From the NCBI RefSeq assembly GCF_009905375.1, contig NC_133647.1, positions 133,130,088-133,194,087 of the forward strand: 64,000 nt of DNA, in the 5' to 3' direction. Of this stretch, positions 35,301 to 48,039 are shown one piece after another. This DNA is from Apium graveolens (Eukaryota; Streptophyta; Magnoliopsida; Apiales; Apiaceae). Both the position numbers and the translations under genes were made by a program. Below the pieces are notes generated by a model. It worked only from the letters and a program-made list of their open reading frames with translations, ran no database searches and was not told the origin of the DNA. Each line of letters starts with the position of its first letter. Within the stretch, counting starts at the first letter, position 1.

Positions 35301-35835
35301 CATAGCTTCCTATAAAATACTTTATACAAAAATAAGGTAATAATGTTTCGCCTTTTGAGAATATGGATTTTATCGGACTATAAAATGATTTGCGTATCGA
35401 AAATTTTACTCCGGGACTCGTACAGGTCAAACCGTACCCCGGATTTAAAAAGTCAAAACACAGAAACTGTTCAGAATTATCAGATTAGGTTAGGAAGGAG
35501 TTTTCGGAAGAGTTTCGAGTTGTAAAAACGCAAAAACGATTGAAGTGGAACGGTTTTTGATTCTAAAAAGTAATTATATAATTATGTAAAAATAATCATT
35601 ATTAATTTTATAAATCCTTATAAAATCATATGATAATCCAAAAATTACCAGAAAAATACCAAAATTATCTACATTTAATTCTGGATACTTAAAAATTTAA
35701 AATATCCTAATTTCATCACAAATAAACATCCAAATATTAATATCAATCATCAAATAATTCACCAAAATTCACATAAAATCACATAATAATTATTTATTGA
35801 TAAAAATAATTACATAATATTTCTCAGACGTTACA
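32333..35835 (-). repeat. 5' LTR of D (3,503 bp)
   Basis: It aligns with 22992-26732; in the first 170 bases I count roughly ten differences. It lacks about 190 bases at 33536 and has only a short TA run at 34253-34262. Target duplication TATAT follows at 35836. Confidence 0.9.
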
Positions 35836-37536
35836 TATATGCATTCCTGTTTCGTAATCTTGATATCTCATTGTTGATTCAATTGATTATAAATTGCATA
35901 ATACCTATGCTAGAGATAAGCAGTACTTGCGTATACCCTTAATATATGGGACCCAGAGTTGAACATTTTTCTAAGCCGGGAGGCGATGTTCTCGAGTATA
36001 TTATATATATAATAGTTTTCAAAACTATTAATCGAATAAGGTTTATTCGATAGTTTTATATTATAACTAAATATTAGCCTGAATATTCATTCGAGGACTT
36101 ATGACTCCGCTTATTTTATTTTATGAATATTATTTTGAATATTCATTCTAGGACTTATAACTCCACTTATTTTATTTAATGAATATTATTTTGAATATTA
36201 ATTCGAGGACTTATGACTCTGCTTATTTTATTAAATTATATTCTTTACTTTCTTAAAGAATAATGTTTCAATATTCACCAAGTATTTGGAAAATGATTGA
36301 TACTATCAAATCATTCTTATTTTAATTATTTCCAGATATTATTTTCAAACTGTATCAAAACTATTTTTGAAAGTTAGAGCGGATCCCAAAACTCGTTTTC
36401 AAATTTAAGATCTTCCATTCGAAGGGGATTTAAATACTCGCTTAAAACTCTGAGGGATCCGGCTCCGTGATGTATTTTTATATTCACAAAAAGGTTGCTA
36501 TTTTGATAAAATAGTTTTTGATTACCTACCCAACACTCGGGAAGTAAAATTCTTGAAATGATTTTAATCCATTAACAGGCATCGCCTGGGAAATATCGGT
36601 GAGTTTTCCTTTTCAACTAGATACGACTTCTTGGTGGAGCCGTATCAACAAGTTTCTACTTGGGTAAAGGGGGAACGAGCTTTACGTTTCAGAGTCATGG
36701 ATTTCATCTGAACTAGGAGTGGCGTAAGTGGTCGAGTGGCGCCGGCCCAGCCTTATTATCTTGGCCAAATGGCCCGAAAGTTCCGCTAAGATGGTCCATT
36801 CCTTTGGAGTTCAGCGTTCGGTCGACAAGTAAATCCGACTGTTCTCCTCTACATGTAGAAAATTATGGGATTGCGACTGATCATCAGGAGTGGTCTTCCT
36901 GGCGCGGCAAACTCCCGTAATGAGTTCATCATCCAGTTGGATATTTCTGTAACACTACCCAAAGCACTTTGATAGAAAGGCTACGGCTGGGCGATTGTTG
37001 AGTGTTGACAGGGCCGAGTTTTCAAAATGATGTTTTCATTAAATGAAGTATCTTGTAACTTCATTTCATTTTGATGATATTTCAAAGACTGATTTTATAC
37101 AAGTTTTGTCTTATAGCTTCATCTATGGGATGAACTATTTATACCTTGAACAGTGGTAGTTCAAGTAGTATTCGAAAAAGATATAAGTATATTGGAGTGT
37201 CTTGTAACTTCATCTTTTCCACTTATATCTAGTTAATGATTATCTTATGCATGGCAAAGATTTTCAGAAAAACGTTGAGACAAGGTTAGATATATGAGAT
37301 CACCTTGCAACGATATTTTTATATAGCTATAAACTGGAACTCTATGTATATTATACATGTCAGAGGATTTCAAAGATTTTGAGAAGTATATATGTATATA
37401 TATACCGAATATTTTACGACTTTGTTGCATTAAGATATCAAACTTTGTTCATTTCTTCTTGACCAAGACTTTCATGAGTACTATTATAATGCTCATATAT
37501 TGTTAATTATTATACATATTATTTCGGTGGGCTTGT
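35836..37536 (+). repeat. C-family LTR (C1), second part, truncated
   Basis: It resumes exactly where 22991 left off: TATATATGCATTCCTGTTTCG matches C2 at about 55165. It follows the C2 LTR up to GTGGGCTTGT, equivalent to about 56886, where copia LTR A2 begins. The last about 445 bases of the LTR and the primer site are not on this side; the homologous piece appears in reverse at 52597-52950. Confidence 0.85.
36081..36232 (+). repeat. 56-bp tandem repeat in the C1 LTR (about 2.7 units)
   Basis: Units beginning GAATATTCATTCGAGGACTT start at 36081, 36137 and 36193. C2 has two units (55474, 55530), so the number varies within the family. Confidence 0.75.
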
Positions 37537-38034
37537 TGTTGGAAATCAGAACTTACTGAAGTCAGAACTTATATCAGAACTTAAGGCCATCAGGATTTAT
37601 ATCAGGACTTAAGTGCAGATACTTCAGATAAGGAATGCAGCTGATTTACAGGAGAGGATCTGGACTAAAATAATAGAAGATATGCATAAAAAGTTGGACA
37701 TCTAGAAGACTTGTAGAAGATAATATCTGATTGATATATTTTAGGAGACAAAATTATATTCCATATCAATTAGAAGATATCTTGTAACTGTGTACTATAT
37801 AAACACAGCTTAGGGTTTACACTATAAGTGTTATCATTCACGAGAACAATATACATTGTAACCTAGTAGCTCTTAGTGATATTGTTCATCACTGAGAGAG
37901 TAGTTTAACCTACTTTGTAACATAGCTTATTATATTGAATAAACTTGATTATTGTTACATACTTGTGTTATAAATCGATTTGATTGTATAAACACTATAT
38001 TCAACCCCCTTCTATAGTGTTGTGTGACATAACA
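37537..38034 (+). repeat. Copia LTR A2, alone, at the C1/C3 junction
   Basis: It runs from TGTTGGAAATCAG to GACATAACA (498 bp). It matches the 3' two-thirds of the A1 LTR, including the TATA box (37796-37803), TTAGGGTTTACACTATAAGT and the terminal TTCAACCCCCTTCTA. It is shorter than A1 through loss near its 5' end. Flanking bases CTTGT and CAACA do not match, so this is not a simple insertion or a plain solo LTR. Confidence 0.8.
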
Positions 38035-39260
38035 CAACAGTAAGGATGTTTTGGAAGATATTGGTCCTGTTCAACATGAATTTCTTATTAATAAATCCTC
38101 ATTTACTTCTTTTATTTACCTTAACAGTCATCTCAATATTGGGATATCTTTTATACCTGGCGTCTCCCCATTGGGTATCAAGTCATAGGTGTTAAATAAA
38201 CTTCACATCCTAGAAGATCAACTTCCTTCATCCATAATCTAAATTCTTGCTTTCTTGTCTCCTCATTCCATCTGTGTCCCATTATTAATCCATCGCCCTA
38301 TATCAAGGTTTAATTTCCTCGAAATTCTCCCAACTTAAAGAGGATTAAATATATGTATCTCTTATGCATTCAACCTTAACTTTACCTCATGGTCAACCAC
38401 CATCACCATGATGATTACATACTTCTTTATCCTTATTGCTAGGGTTTTTTAGGATTTCCACATACCTAACTCCCTTATCATTCCTCAAACTCTATTTCCT
38501 ATATAATCCATTCCCTTTCAATCTTTTTGTTTTCATTTCTATTACAATTATTTCATGAACCGACATAGCATAATTATTGATTTCAACCATCCCGTCATTA
38601 TGAATTCATGTCCTCAAAAATTAATCTTGTCAACTTCTGCAAACTTAGATTCATAATTCATCATACTCGTCCGCCTTTGGTCTGGCTCTAAAACTTCTAC
38701 ATTATCTCCATTTTTCCATATACCCTGGGAAGTACTTTTTCCAAAAACAATTGACTGAATCTTAACCAGTTTATTATAACATATGCCCTATATCTTTCTT
38801 GGCCTCCCACTAGTGGTTGGCCTCTCCCTTCGGAAGGCAAGTGGCAAAAACAGTCTTTTGCGTCTCATCAATCATTTAGAATCTCCAATGATTCCTCTAT
38901 TCCCTTTTTCCAGGCTCTTGCCTTGACTGGGTCAGCTGTTCCTTGTAACTCTCAGAGCTTAAGTGACTTAAAGGTCCTGAAAGAATTTTCCACCACATTT
39001 TTTCCTCAAGATTGTGGTTGGGGATAACAGTCTAAGTTCTATTTAGGTAGGTCTATCAATTTCCTCATAGGAGTACCGTACTGGTTCTCCCTTTCTTGCT
39101 CGACTTCTATTTTCTCAGTATGAAATGTTTCATCTTTCTTCTCATAAGCGGGGTCATCATGCACGGTATAATCCTTAGTTCCTACTTTATTACATTTTGG
39201 GTTCCTTCTATCTTGATTATGACCTCCCTGATTATCAAATTCAGGGTTTGCCCTTGATCT
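38035..39260 (-). pseudogene. Gag remnant of C-family element C3
   Basis: Reverse-complement match to 58610-59835 of C2. Anchors are ATTGGTCCTGTTCAACATGA (38064), GGGAAGTACTTTTTCC (38729) and GGAGTACCGTACTGG (39071). On the minus strand it reads as a decayed Gag: a region like the ADPVEARAWLKE core of C2, then WW-type and KYFPR-type motifs, with stops throughout. Confidence 0.7.
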
Positions 39261-39582
39261 TATTTCTCATGGTGGCATAATGCTTTGGAAAAAAAAATTG
39301 AAAAACATTTCATATTGGGTTTCACCTACTTTGCTCATGTCTTTACCTTATACAGTCATTACATGGTCGAAAAATATGAATTCCCCAGTTTCTATATTTC
39401 ATGATACTTTTAAGTGTTAACAGTGCAGATAAATTTATGAATAAACTTGCGATTTTATCACAAAAAAACTACTATGAACTGAAAGGAACAAATATATACA
39501 TAATCATTGGTTTGAGAGTATAACAACTAAACACGTGAATGAAATTACATCATCTGATATGACCTATCCCAAAAGTACTACC
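39261..39582 (-). other. Spacer between leader ORF and gag (C3), left of E
   Basis: AT-rich, with no coding frame seen. It ends at the E insertion; its continuation is at 51442. Confidence 0.45.
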
Positions 39583-42500
39583 TGTGACGCCCTCCAAACC
39601 CGGGGTCTAGATTTGGGGGTCACTTGCCACTAAATTATAATAAAATAATCATAACGGAATAATATAATAAATATGACCCCTTGTAAGCACTGGATCGATC
39701 ACAGGTTATAGTATGGAACAGGCACTAATACAAACCAAGTGTTGTTACACACCAAAAGTCTAATTAGTTTTACAACTTATTCAAATTTTATTACAAACCT
39801 CTAGACTATCCAAGCGTCCTAAAACAGTCTACCTGGAATACACACCAAACTATCTACAAGCACTCGACTTCTGATCAAACCACCTGCTTTGGCTTAGCTG
39901 AAAGATTAGATTGATAAACAAGTATGAGTGAAAGAAATGCTCAGCAAGCAATATAAAACGTGCTTGAAATGATAAACCACATTCTGGTAATAATTGAACA
40001 ACAAGATAAAATCAGTAATATTTGATCCATAATAAAAGCTTCACAAGCTATCAACAATAAACGATAATTTTTAGATTGGAATCTAACTCCGACGGACGTA
40101 CTATCACATGCTGATCAACCCGTGTGATAGCACAAGGTCATGATTTATAGAAACATGTCCCCGAAACACGAGTACTCAAATAGAAAGGAAATATACCTGC
40201 CTGTGGAAAAAATGGTGTCATAATATTTCATACAACACATAGAAATATCCCTCCGTTGGACCGTCCGTCCCGGTCACTTACGCATTCATCCAATCCATAA
40301 AACATTTTGATCAAAGGAGCCGAATCCAAGGATATCCTTAACCATATAACTCTCCATTTCTCATGGTCCAGAGTTATCTCAACAACCGATGGCAAAATAA
40401 ATAGAAAAATTAGTTATTCGCTAATCCCAATTCAATGTTCCACTGTATAGAGTAATTTATAGCGAAATATAAAACGTTTAACTATTCTGAACTTATAATA
40501 GTATGGGAATTGAAAGAATAAAGTCCAAAGTCAATATCAGTTGAATGATAAATGATAATATAAGTACTTGCATAACATGATTCGAAATAAACGTCACTTG
40601 AATAATAAGTGAAGTTAGGGGTACTTGCCTGGTATGCTCGATAACCTCTTACTATAACTCTACTTATAACTGATGGCTACTATCTCCGTCTAACACTTGA
40701 CTGCGCTCTTTGCTACTCGATTCTATAAACAAAAGAACTATCTTAATTGACAGAACCAAACTCAATCGACGTAACTATACGTCTTGACATCTACCCGATC
40801 GTTTATAACTAAGCATGGCATTTTAAAACTATAAACAGATAGCATGCATATCACATAGCATGTAATCATGGTATTCATATAACACGTAATCACATATCTC
40901 ATGTAACACATGAGTCAAACCATTAAAAGATATGTCTTAGTGCGTTTAGAATGAAAATCAGATCAATATTAGCAATTACCGATCAAATACTGACTCAAAC
41001 TGATACTCAAATCAAATGACATTGCAATACAAAAGAAATTAGGACTCAAAAGTATTTTTATTGAAAGCGCAATATTTTTCTGAGTCTGTACGCGTTCGTT
41101 TCATTTTAAACGGACGAACGGTTTAATTATTATGGATAAAATAAGAAATAAATAGATTTAAATCAATTAATAATAATATTAATTATTTTTAAATACCAAA
41201 ATATAATTTTTAAAACCTAAAAATAATTTTTAGGAATTATTTGAATTAATTATAAATAATTTTTAGGAATTATAAAATTAATTGATTAATTAATTTTTAA
41301 TCAATTAATTAAATTCATAAATAATTAACTAAAATAAATTATAAATAATTAAATCAAATGGTATTTTTGAAAATAATTAAAGAAAATAATTTTAGGAATT
41401 TAAAATAATTAAAAAAATAATTTTTAGAATTACAAATATTAAGTAATTGATTTTTGAAATTAAAATAAATGATTTTCAAAAATAGAAAATAAATTTTGAT
41501 TTATTTTTAAAATCAGATTTTCAAAAACATTTTCAGGAATTTGGAATTGGGGAAAAACAGATTGAACCCGGGTTTTAATAAAAACCAACAGGTCGGGTTT
41601 CTGGGTCATCAAGAACATCTACCGGAGTTCTTGTGAGCCCAGATTCCGGCCACAACTTCCGACCACACCGGAAGTTTCCGGCGACTCAAACCCCCCCCCA
41701 TTTAGCAGTTGTTTTGCTCCTTTCTCCCCCCGAATCAGTACAACACACACCAGCAACTCAAACAGCAGAACGACTCACAGAAACGAACCGGAGTTCGTCG
41801 ATTCCGGCTGGAACGACCATGAAAGCCGGCCACGAGTTCCAAAATCTGGCGAACTCGAGTTTAATCCAAAAACTGCACTAAAATCATCGATTTATCCCTC
41901 AAATCAAAAGCCCAGATCAATATAAAGCTATTCTAAGCATCACTATCATCAAGAACATCACGATAATCTCAGAAATTAAATAGAAAAAAATCAAGAAAAT
42001 TACGAACTCGAACTAACCTAAATCGTAATCAAAATTAACGAAACAAAGTGCTAAACTACTCCTTACAATCCCAGGAACAATTATAACTCAACCAAATCAT
42101 CAAACAATACCACCAAGATCAAGAATGAATTTAGACCATAACTACCAAAAATTGAAATCACAAAATACTACATCTCGATGAAATCGGTACCAATAGATTG
42201 GGCTCGTTGAGAGCTTCAAATCGGTATGTAGATCGCTCAAAACGGATCAGAAACGCTCTTGAAATCACAAGATAAAGTTCAAGAATGGAATTTCACCCCC
42301 AAGAACCTTGTTCTTGAATAAATTTATTTTCTGAAATTTTATTAAAATAAAATGAATTAAACTGATTTTAATCAGCTATTTATATTAACCTGAAATTATA
42401 TCCCTAAAATCAAATTAGGGTGTTTTTATCCCATAATTATAATAATTAGGTCCCCAAAATAATAATTACAAGGAATAATTTTAAAAACGATAAAATAACA

Positions 42501-42958
42501 AAATTAATGTCAAAATTCGCCAAAATTTGTGAATAATTCAAAAATACAAAAATAAAGGGTATTTGAAATATGAATAATTTTATAAAAATAAAAACACGGA
42601 TTTTGTAGGGTTTGACGTCCCGGCGGGGTCCCGGTCCGTTGATTTTTGAAAAACAGAAACGAACTTTAAATTACCAAAAAATCCCGAAAACACGTAAAAT
42701 ACATTCGAACGCGCATAAAATGAAATAAAACAAGTATCTTAATAAAGACGCTAATAAATACGCGTTCCGATTGCAGATAAGTTCATATAATTACAGTTTA
42801 AACATATTTTAATCAATCAAGAATTTTCCTGGCCCGCACAGAAATACACATAACAGTTATAACATCTCATATCATGGCAATAATTACTTTGATTTATAAA
42901 ACACATAATATTTATTTATTTAACACATAATATTCACATAATTTTCCTGGATATTACA
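39583..42958 (-). repeat. 3' LTR of E (3,376 bp)
   Basis: Minus-strand start TGTAATATCCAGGAAAATTA, end GGGCGTCACA. It is extremely AT-rich at 41130-41530. The short block ACTATTCTGAACTTAKAATAG (40481) is shared with the D LTR (23920), so the D and E LTRs are distant relatives. Confidence 0.9.
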
Positions 42959-42975
42959 TCCTTCCCCCCTAACAG
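42959..42975 (-). other. Polypurine tract of E
   Basis: On the minus strand TTAGGGGGGAAGGA precedes the LTR; the hairpin at 42976-42993 adjoins it. Confidence 0.8.
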
Positions 42976-42993
42976 GATTCTGTCCTCAGAATC
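42976..42993 (-). other. Conserved hairpin upstream of the PPT (E)
   Basis: GATTCTG-AGGA-CAGAATC on the minus strand, identical to D. Confidence 0.5.
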
Positions 42994-42996
42994 GGC

Positions 42997-43800
42997 CTAG
43001 GAAAATAAGTGAGGATACTTGGATCGCATTTCGCTTTCCAATTCCCAAGTCGACTCTTCAACCTTGGGATTCCTCCACAAGACTCGCACTAAAGACACAT
43101 ACTTATTCATAAGCACTCTTTCTTTCTTATCTAAAATCTGCACTAGTTGCTCTATAAAAGATAAATCTGGCTGAATCTCGATGGGCTTGTATTCGATCAC
43201 ATGATTCGAATCAGGCAAATAACGCTTCAACATTGACACGTGGAACACATTGTAAATATGCTGCATGTGAGGTGGTAACGCTAATTCGTAAGCAACCTTT
43301 CCCACACGGTTCAAAATCTCAAAAGGGCTAACATAACGCGGACTCAGCTTTCCTTTCTTTCCAAATCTTGATAAACCCTTCCAAGGCGAAACCTTTAATA
43401 GCACTGCTTCACTAACTTCAAATTCTATATCTTTTCTGGTAGGATCAGCATATTTGTGTTGACGATCTTGAGTTGCTGTTAATCTTTTCCGAATGAGTTC
43501 TATTTTCTCCTTCGTTTGTTGGATCAATTCTGGACCCAAAATCTTTCTCTCACCAACTTCTTCCCAACATATTGGAGATCTGCATCTTCTCCCGTACAAA
43601 GCTTCGTAAGACAGCATTCCAATACTGGCATGATAACTGTTATTGTAGGAGAATTCAACCAATGGCAAATGTTCGTCCCAACTCCCTTCAAAATATAGTG
43701 CACATACCCTTAGCATATCTTCAATAGTCTGAATCGTCCTTTCACTTTGACCGTATGTCTGCGGGTGATACGCGGTACTCATGTTCAGCTTCATTCCGAG
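42997..43800 (-). pseudogene. Integrase end and chromodomain (E)
   Basis: An open stretch of 265 codons begins at the [14 protein letters not shown] motif (catalytic Glu retained). It includes [38 protein letters not shown] and HIYNVFHVSML, and ends with an intact chromodomain [20 protein letters not shown]. The natural C-terminus is at 42997. It is frame-shifted relative to the upstream integrase core (break near 43800-43830). Confidence 0.9.
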
Positions 43801-44360
43801 ATAATCTTGAAAAACTTCTTCAAAATCTTGAATTAAATCGAGGATCTCTGTCTGAAACTATGGATACCGGAACTCCATGTCAGGTCACAATTTCCTTAAG
43901 ATATAACTGTACCAATTTATCCATTGAAAATCTCTCGTTGATAGGAAGAAAATGCGCTGACTTTGTCAATCTGTCGATAATAACCCAAATAGTATCATGA
44001 TTTGCCCTGGTCCTTGGTAATCCAACTACAAAATCCATCGCGATATGTTCCCACTTCCATTCTGGAATTTCCAATGGTTGTATCAGTCCACTGGGCCTTT
44101 GATGTTCCGCTTTGACTCGCTGGCAAGTGTAACACTTACTTACCCATTATGCAATTTCCTTCTTCATGTTTGGCCACCAAAAGTTTTCTCTTAAATCTCT
44201 GTACATCTTGGTACTCCCGGGATGAATTGAATATCTAGATTTGTGAGCGTCTCGAAGAATTTCATCTTTCAGCTCGGCTACGTTGGGTATCCATATTCTG
44301 GAAGAAAATCTTAATATTCCTTTATCATCCTTTTGACTCCCTATCTCTTATCCTGTCAAA
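43801..44360 (-). pseudogene. Integrase zinc-binding domain and core (E)
   Basis: [20 protein letters not shown] and [16 protein letters not shown] mark the zinc-binding domain. [13 protein letters not shown] (Asp) and IWVIIDRLTKSAHFLPI mark the core. The stop at 43880 falls where B has Arg ([11 protein letters not shown]), consistent with CGA to TGA. Another stop interrupts the zinc domain near 44146. Confidence 0.85.
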
Positions 44361-45010
44361 CTGTCTCATTCATGGCTCATTACTTCTTCCTGACATCTTC
44401 TTATTTTCTCTAATAGTTCTGGTTGAAAAGACATTGCACACAACACCTCTGTAGATATATTGGGGATACTGACCTCTATTTCAAGCTTCTCAAATTCCTT
44501 GGTCAATTCCCCGGATGATGTTATCATGTTCAACCTTTCTTTTTTGCTCAGCGCGTCGGCCACCACATTTGCTTTGCTTAGATGATAGTTGATAGTATAG
44601 TCGTAGTCCTTGATTAGTTCTAACCATCTTCTCTGCCTCATGTTCAATTCCTTCTAGGTGAAGATATACTTCAAACTCTTATGGTCCGTGTAGATCTCAC
44701 ACTTTTCCCCATAAAGATAATGCCTCCAAATCTTTAATACAAACACTATAGCTTCCAATTCAAGATCATGAGTTGGATACTTCTCTTCATGTGGTTTAAA
44801 TTGTCTTGAAGCGTAGGCTATCACCTTGTCATGCTGCATCAGAACACATCCCAATCCTTTGTATGACGCGTCACTGTAAATCATAAAATTTCCTTGTTCA
44901 TCTGGCAAGACTAGCACTGGAGAAGATACTAATCTATTCTTTAATTCTTGCAAACTTTCTTCGCATTTCTCATCCCATTCAAATTTCTGATTCTTCCTGG
45001 TGAGCTTTGT
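44361..45010 (-). pseudogene. RNase H (E)
   Basis: [40 protein letters not shown] and KANVVADALSKKE are all present. The only stop inside is TAG at 44654, where B has Gln (IFTQKELN). The frame runs on to a TGA at 44366. Confidence 0.85.
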
Positions 45011-45850
45011 CAACGGCGTAGCTATCTTTGCAAAATCTTGCACAAACCTTCTGTAGTAACCTGCCAATCCCATGAAACTTCTTACTTCCGTTGGTGTTTT
45101 TGGCCTCTCCCAGTTGATTATGGCTTCAATCTTTGCTGGATCCACTTCCACTCCTTTATTGCTAATCACGTGCCCAAGAAATCGTACTTCTTTTAACCAA
45201 AATTCACACTTGGAAAATTTTGCGTATAATTTCTCTTGTCGCAGTATCTCCAAAACTATCCTCAAGTGCTCTACATGCTCTTCTTCTATTTTATAATAGA
45301 TCAGAATGTCGTCTATGAACACGATCACGAATTTATCCAAATACTTCTTAAATACTCGATTCATCAGATCAATGAAAGTTGTTGGTGCGTTGGTTAATCC
45401 AAATGCCATCACTAGAAACTCGTAATGCCCATATCTAGTTCTAAATGCGGTCTTCGGAATATCTTCAAGCTTGATCTTCAGTTGATGATATCCGGATCTT
45501 AAATCAATTTTAGAAAATCATACATCGCCTCTCAATTGGTCAAACAAATCATCGATCCTTGGCAACGGGTACTTGTTCTTAATAGTCAGCTTATTCAGTT
45601 CTCGATAGTCAATACACAGTCGCATACTCCCGTCCTTCTTCTTGACAAACAGTACTGGTGCGCCCCATGGGGATACACTGGGTCTTATAACTCCTTTCTC
45701 CAAAAGATCTTGCAGCTGAGTTGCCAATATTTTCATATCCACTGGTGCCATCCGGTACGGAGCTTTAGAAACTGGTTCTATTCCGGGTGCTAGATCAATC
45801 GCAAATTCAATTTCTCTGTCGGGAGGTAATCCTGGAAGATCGTCTGGAAA
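45011..45850 (-). pseudogene. Reverse transcriptase (E)
   Basis: One frame with a single TGA at 45518. Motifs are [60 protein letters not shown] and the catalytic [33 protein letters not shown] follows, then the thumb region up to [15 protein letters not shown]. All catalytic Asp residues are kept. Confidence 0.9.
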
Positions 45851-46458
45851 GACATCTGGAAATTCATTGACAACTGGAATCGTTTCTAGTGTTGGAACTT
45901 CCTTGTTGGTGTCTATCACATGGGTCAAATACACTTCACAATTCTGACGCAATAACTTCTTCACTTGAGCGATCGTTAAGAACTTTTTCTTTTGCTTATT
46001 CCCCCGAAATATCACCTTCTTCTTACTATCCAAGGTCTGAAGTCTTACTTTTCTATTCTTACAATCAATCTGAGCGTTATTTCCTGACAACCAATCTATT
46101 CCTAAAATAACATCAAATTCTCCCAACTTAAAAGGTATCAAGTTGGCATGGAAACGATGTCCTGCTATCTCTATTTCACACTTCGGGCACACTCGGTCGA
46201 CGAAATTTGATTCTTATTAGCTAACTCTATCGTTAATGCTTGTCCTAACAACTTAACTTCACAATGCAGCTTATCGACAAAACTTTGAGAAATAAATGAC
46301 CTTGTAGCTCCAGAATCAAATAAATCTTTAGCATCTATGGAGTTGACTGGAAGCGTACCTGCAACCACGTCTGAACTCTGAACAGCATCCTTCATAGTCA
46401 TATTGAATATCATGGCCTTTGGCTGATCCTTTGCTGGTGGTCCTTCAATCCTTGGCAC
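45851..46458 (-). pseudogene. Aspartic protease region (E)
   Basis: The active-site stretch LFDSGATRSFISQSF lies near 46280-46320 in one frame. The remainder ([20 protein letters not shown] and following) is in a second frame starting near 46192. Two frameshifts therefore bracket the protease, relative to gag and to RT. Confidence 0.85.
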
Positions 46459-47432
46459 ATTCTGAGATGGAGCACCTGTAAGCCTTGGTGTGTTACTTGT
46501 CGTACCTTGTGTTGGGAATTCCTAGCGATATGTCCTGGCTTTCCGCACTTATAACACCCAGTTCCCAAATTCTGACCTTGAGTCGAATTCTGACACACAT
46601 TAGCAAAGTGTCCCTTCCTGCCGCACTTGAAACACGTCACATTAGCATTACAATTCCCAAAGTGCTTTCTACCACAAAACTGGCAATCTGGTACTGGTGG
46701 ATGATTGGGCCTCTACTGATTTGAATTCTGAAAATGGTTGCCTTGTCCTCCATTTCCTGATTGTGGTCTTCTGAATCCCACATTCCTATAACCCTAAAAT
46801 TCTGACCTTTTATTGAAACGACCCTGAAAATTACTTGGCTGCTGACCTCCTTCAGAGATTTCTATTTTCCTTTTCTTCCCATCCTTCCCTTTCTGATACA
46901 TGTCAATTTTACTTTCAATCACCATTGCTTTCTGAATCACTGCCACATATGAAGTTAATTCAAACATGGCCACTCTGTTCTGAATCTAAAACTTCAACCC
47001 CTGTTCAAACCTTCTGGCTTTCTTTTCATCTGTGTCAACCTGATCTGGCACAAACCTCGCTAACTCAGTAAACATAGCTTCATACTCAGCGACAGTAAGA
47101 TCACCCTAGGTTAGGTTCAAGAACTTAATCTCCATTTGATTCTTCATATACCTTGAGAAATACTTCTCCAGAAACAACTCGGTAAACCTTTCCCAAGTTA
47201 TAAACTCACCTCCTTCCAATGCTCGCGTGGATTCCCACCAATAGTTCGCCTCGCCCTTCAAAAAGTAGCTTGCAAACTTGGTCTTCTGTTCAGTTCCTGC
47301 TCCGACTAATTCAAAAGCCTTTTCCATCTCCTTGAGCCATACATTGGCTTCCACGGGATCAGCACTTCCCTTGAACTCAGGTGGCTTCACAGCTTGAAAT
47401 TGCTTAAAAGTCACGGCAGGTGGTGCTGCTGC

Positions 47433-47465
<33 letters not shown>

Positions 47466-47576
47466 CGTAAGATGTAACATCTGATGCTGCATCAGTCCCA
47501 ACATCTGGACAATCGGTGGATCCATCCGACTCTCGGTATGATCCTTTCCTGAATTATTCCTTCTCTTTGGTGCCAT
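46400..47576 (-). pseudogene. gag: Gag of chromovirus E, broken
   Basis: It starts ATG at 47576 (MAPKRRNNSGKD). A run of 11 Gln (about 47427-47463, CAG/CAA) precedes PPEFKGSADPVEANVWLKEM and FTELFLEKYFSRYMKNQ. A TAG at 47106 breaks the frame just after MEIKFLNLT. Further stops lie near 46990, 46800 and 46717; the same frame then yields good zinc knuckles, CFKCGRKGHFANVC and CYKCGKPGHIARN. In this clade Gag coats the genomic RNA through these knuckles. A frameshift near 46460 leads into the protease. Confidence 0.85.
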
Positions 47577-48024
47577 TATTCTAGTAAGAAAACAAGCAAC
47601 ATATATAATAATCTGTCAAGCATTGTGTCAAATATGTAGCAATTCCTTAGCATATCAAAATCATCAAACATTATCTTTTCTCAAAATATCATAAACTTGC
47701 TACCATATTAACACAAGCGACATGATTATCACATAATCCTACTTATTATCTTGAGAATAATAACACAAATAAAATTTACTCAGAATTATCCAAACCTTTT
47801 AAATCCTTGCTTGAAATCTCAACTAGACCAACAAAATAGCAGGGCGATGACACAAGGCCTAAGGCTAAACGCAAAACAGGAAACCTAAATAACTTAACTA
47901 TAACCCAGCCCAATAACCTAAAATTTAACCCTATAAGAGCTAAACTATACGCGCCTATCTTATGTGATCTTCCTATGACTCACCTATGACAATCCTAAGC
48001 TGGTTTCAGTGACCATAACCTGTA
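47577..48024 (-). other. Untranslated leader of E
   Basis: About 450 bases between primer site and gag with no leader ORF, unlike B and C. Confidence 0.5.
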
Positions 48025-48036
48025 GCTCTGATACCA
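48025..48036 (-). other. Primer-binding site of E (initiator tRNA-Met)
   Basis: TGGTATCAGAGC on the minus strand, 3 bases from the LTR. Confidence 0.9.
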
Positions 48037-48039
48037 ACC

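Larger units (their letters stand above)
22992..35835 (-). mobile_element. Chromovirus D, complete LTR to LTR but coding-dead
   Basis: A minus-strand element inserted in the C1 LTR. It has a 3' LTR (22992-26732), polypurine tract, an interior of 5.6 kb, a tRNA-Met primer site (32318-32329) and a 5' LTR (32333-35835), with target duplication TATAT on both sides (22987-22991, 35836-35840). C1 sequence resumes at once on the far side. The interior shows only eroded traces of protease and RT, while the two LTRs are similar over nearly their whole length. Confidence 0.9.

Noticed and set aside
37537..38034. A2 as an ordinary solo LTR
   Set aside because: A solo LTR should have matching five-base flanks and the same element on both sides. 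Here the flanks differ and the neighbours are opposite strands and different parts of a C-family element.
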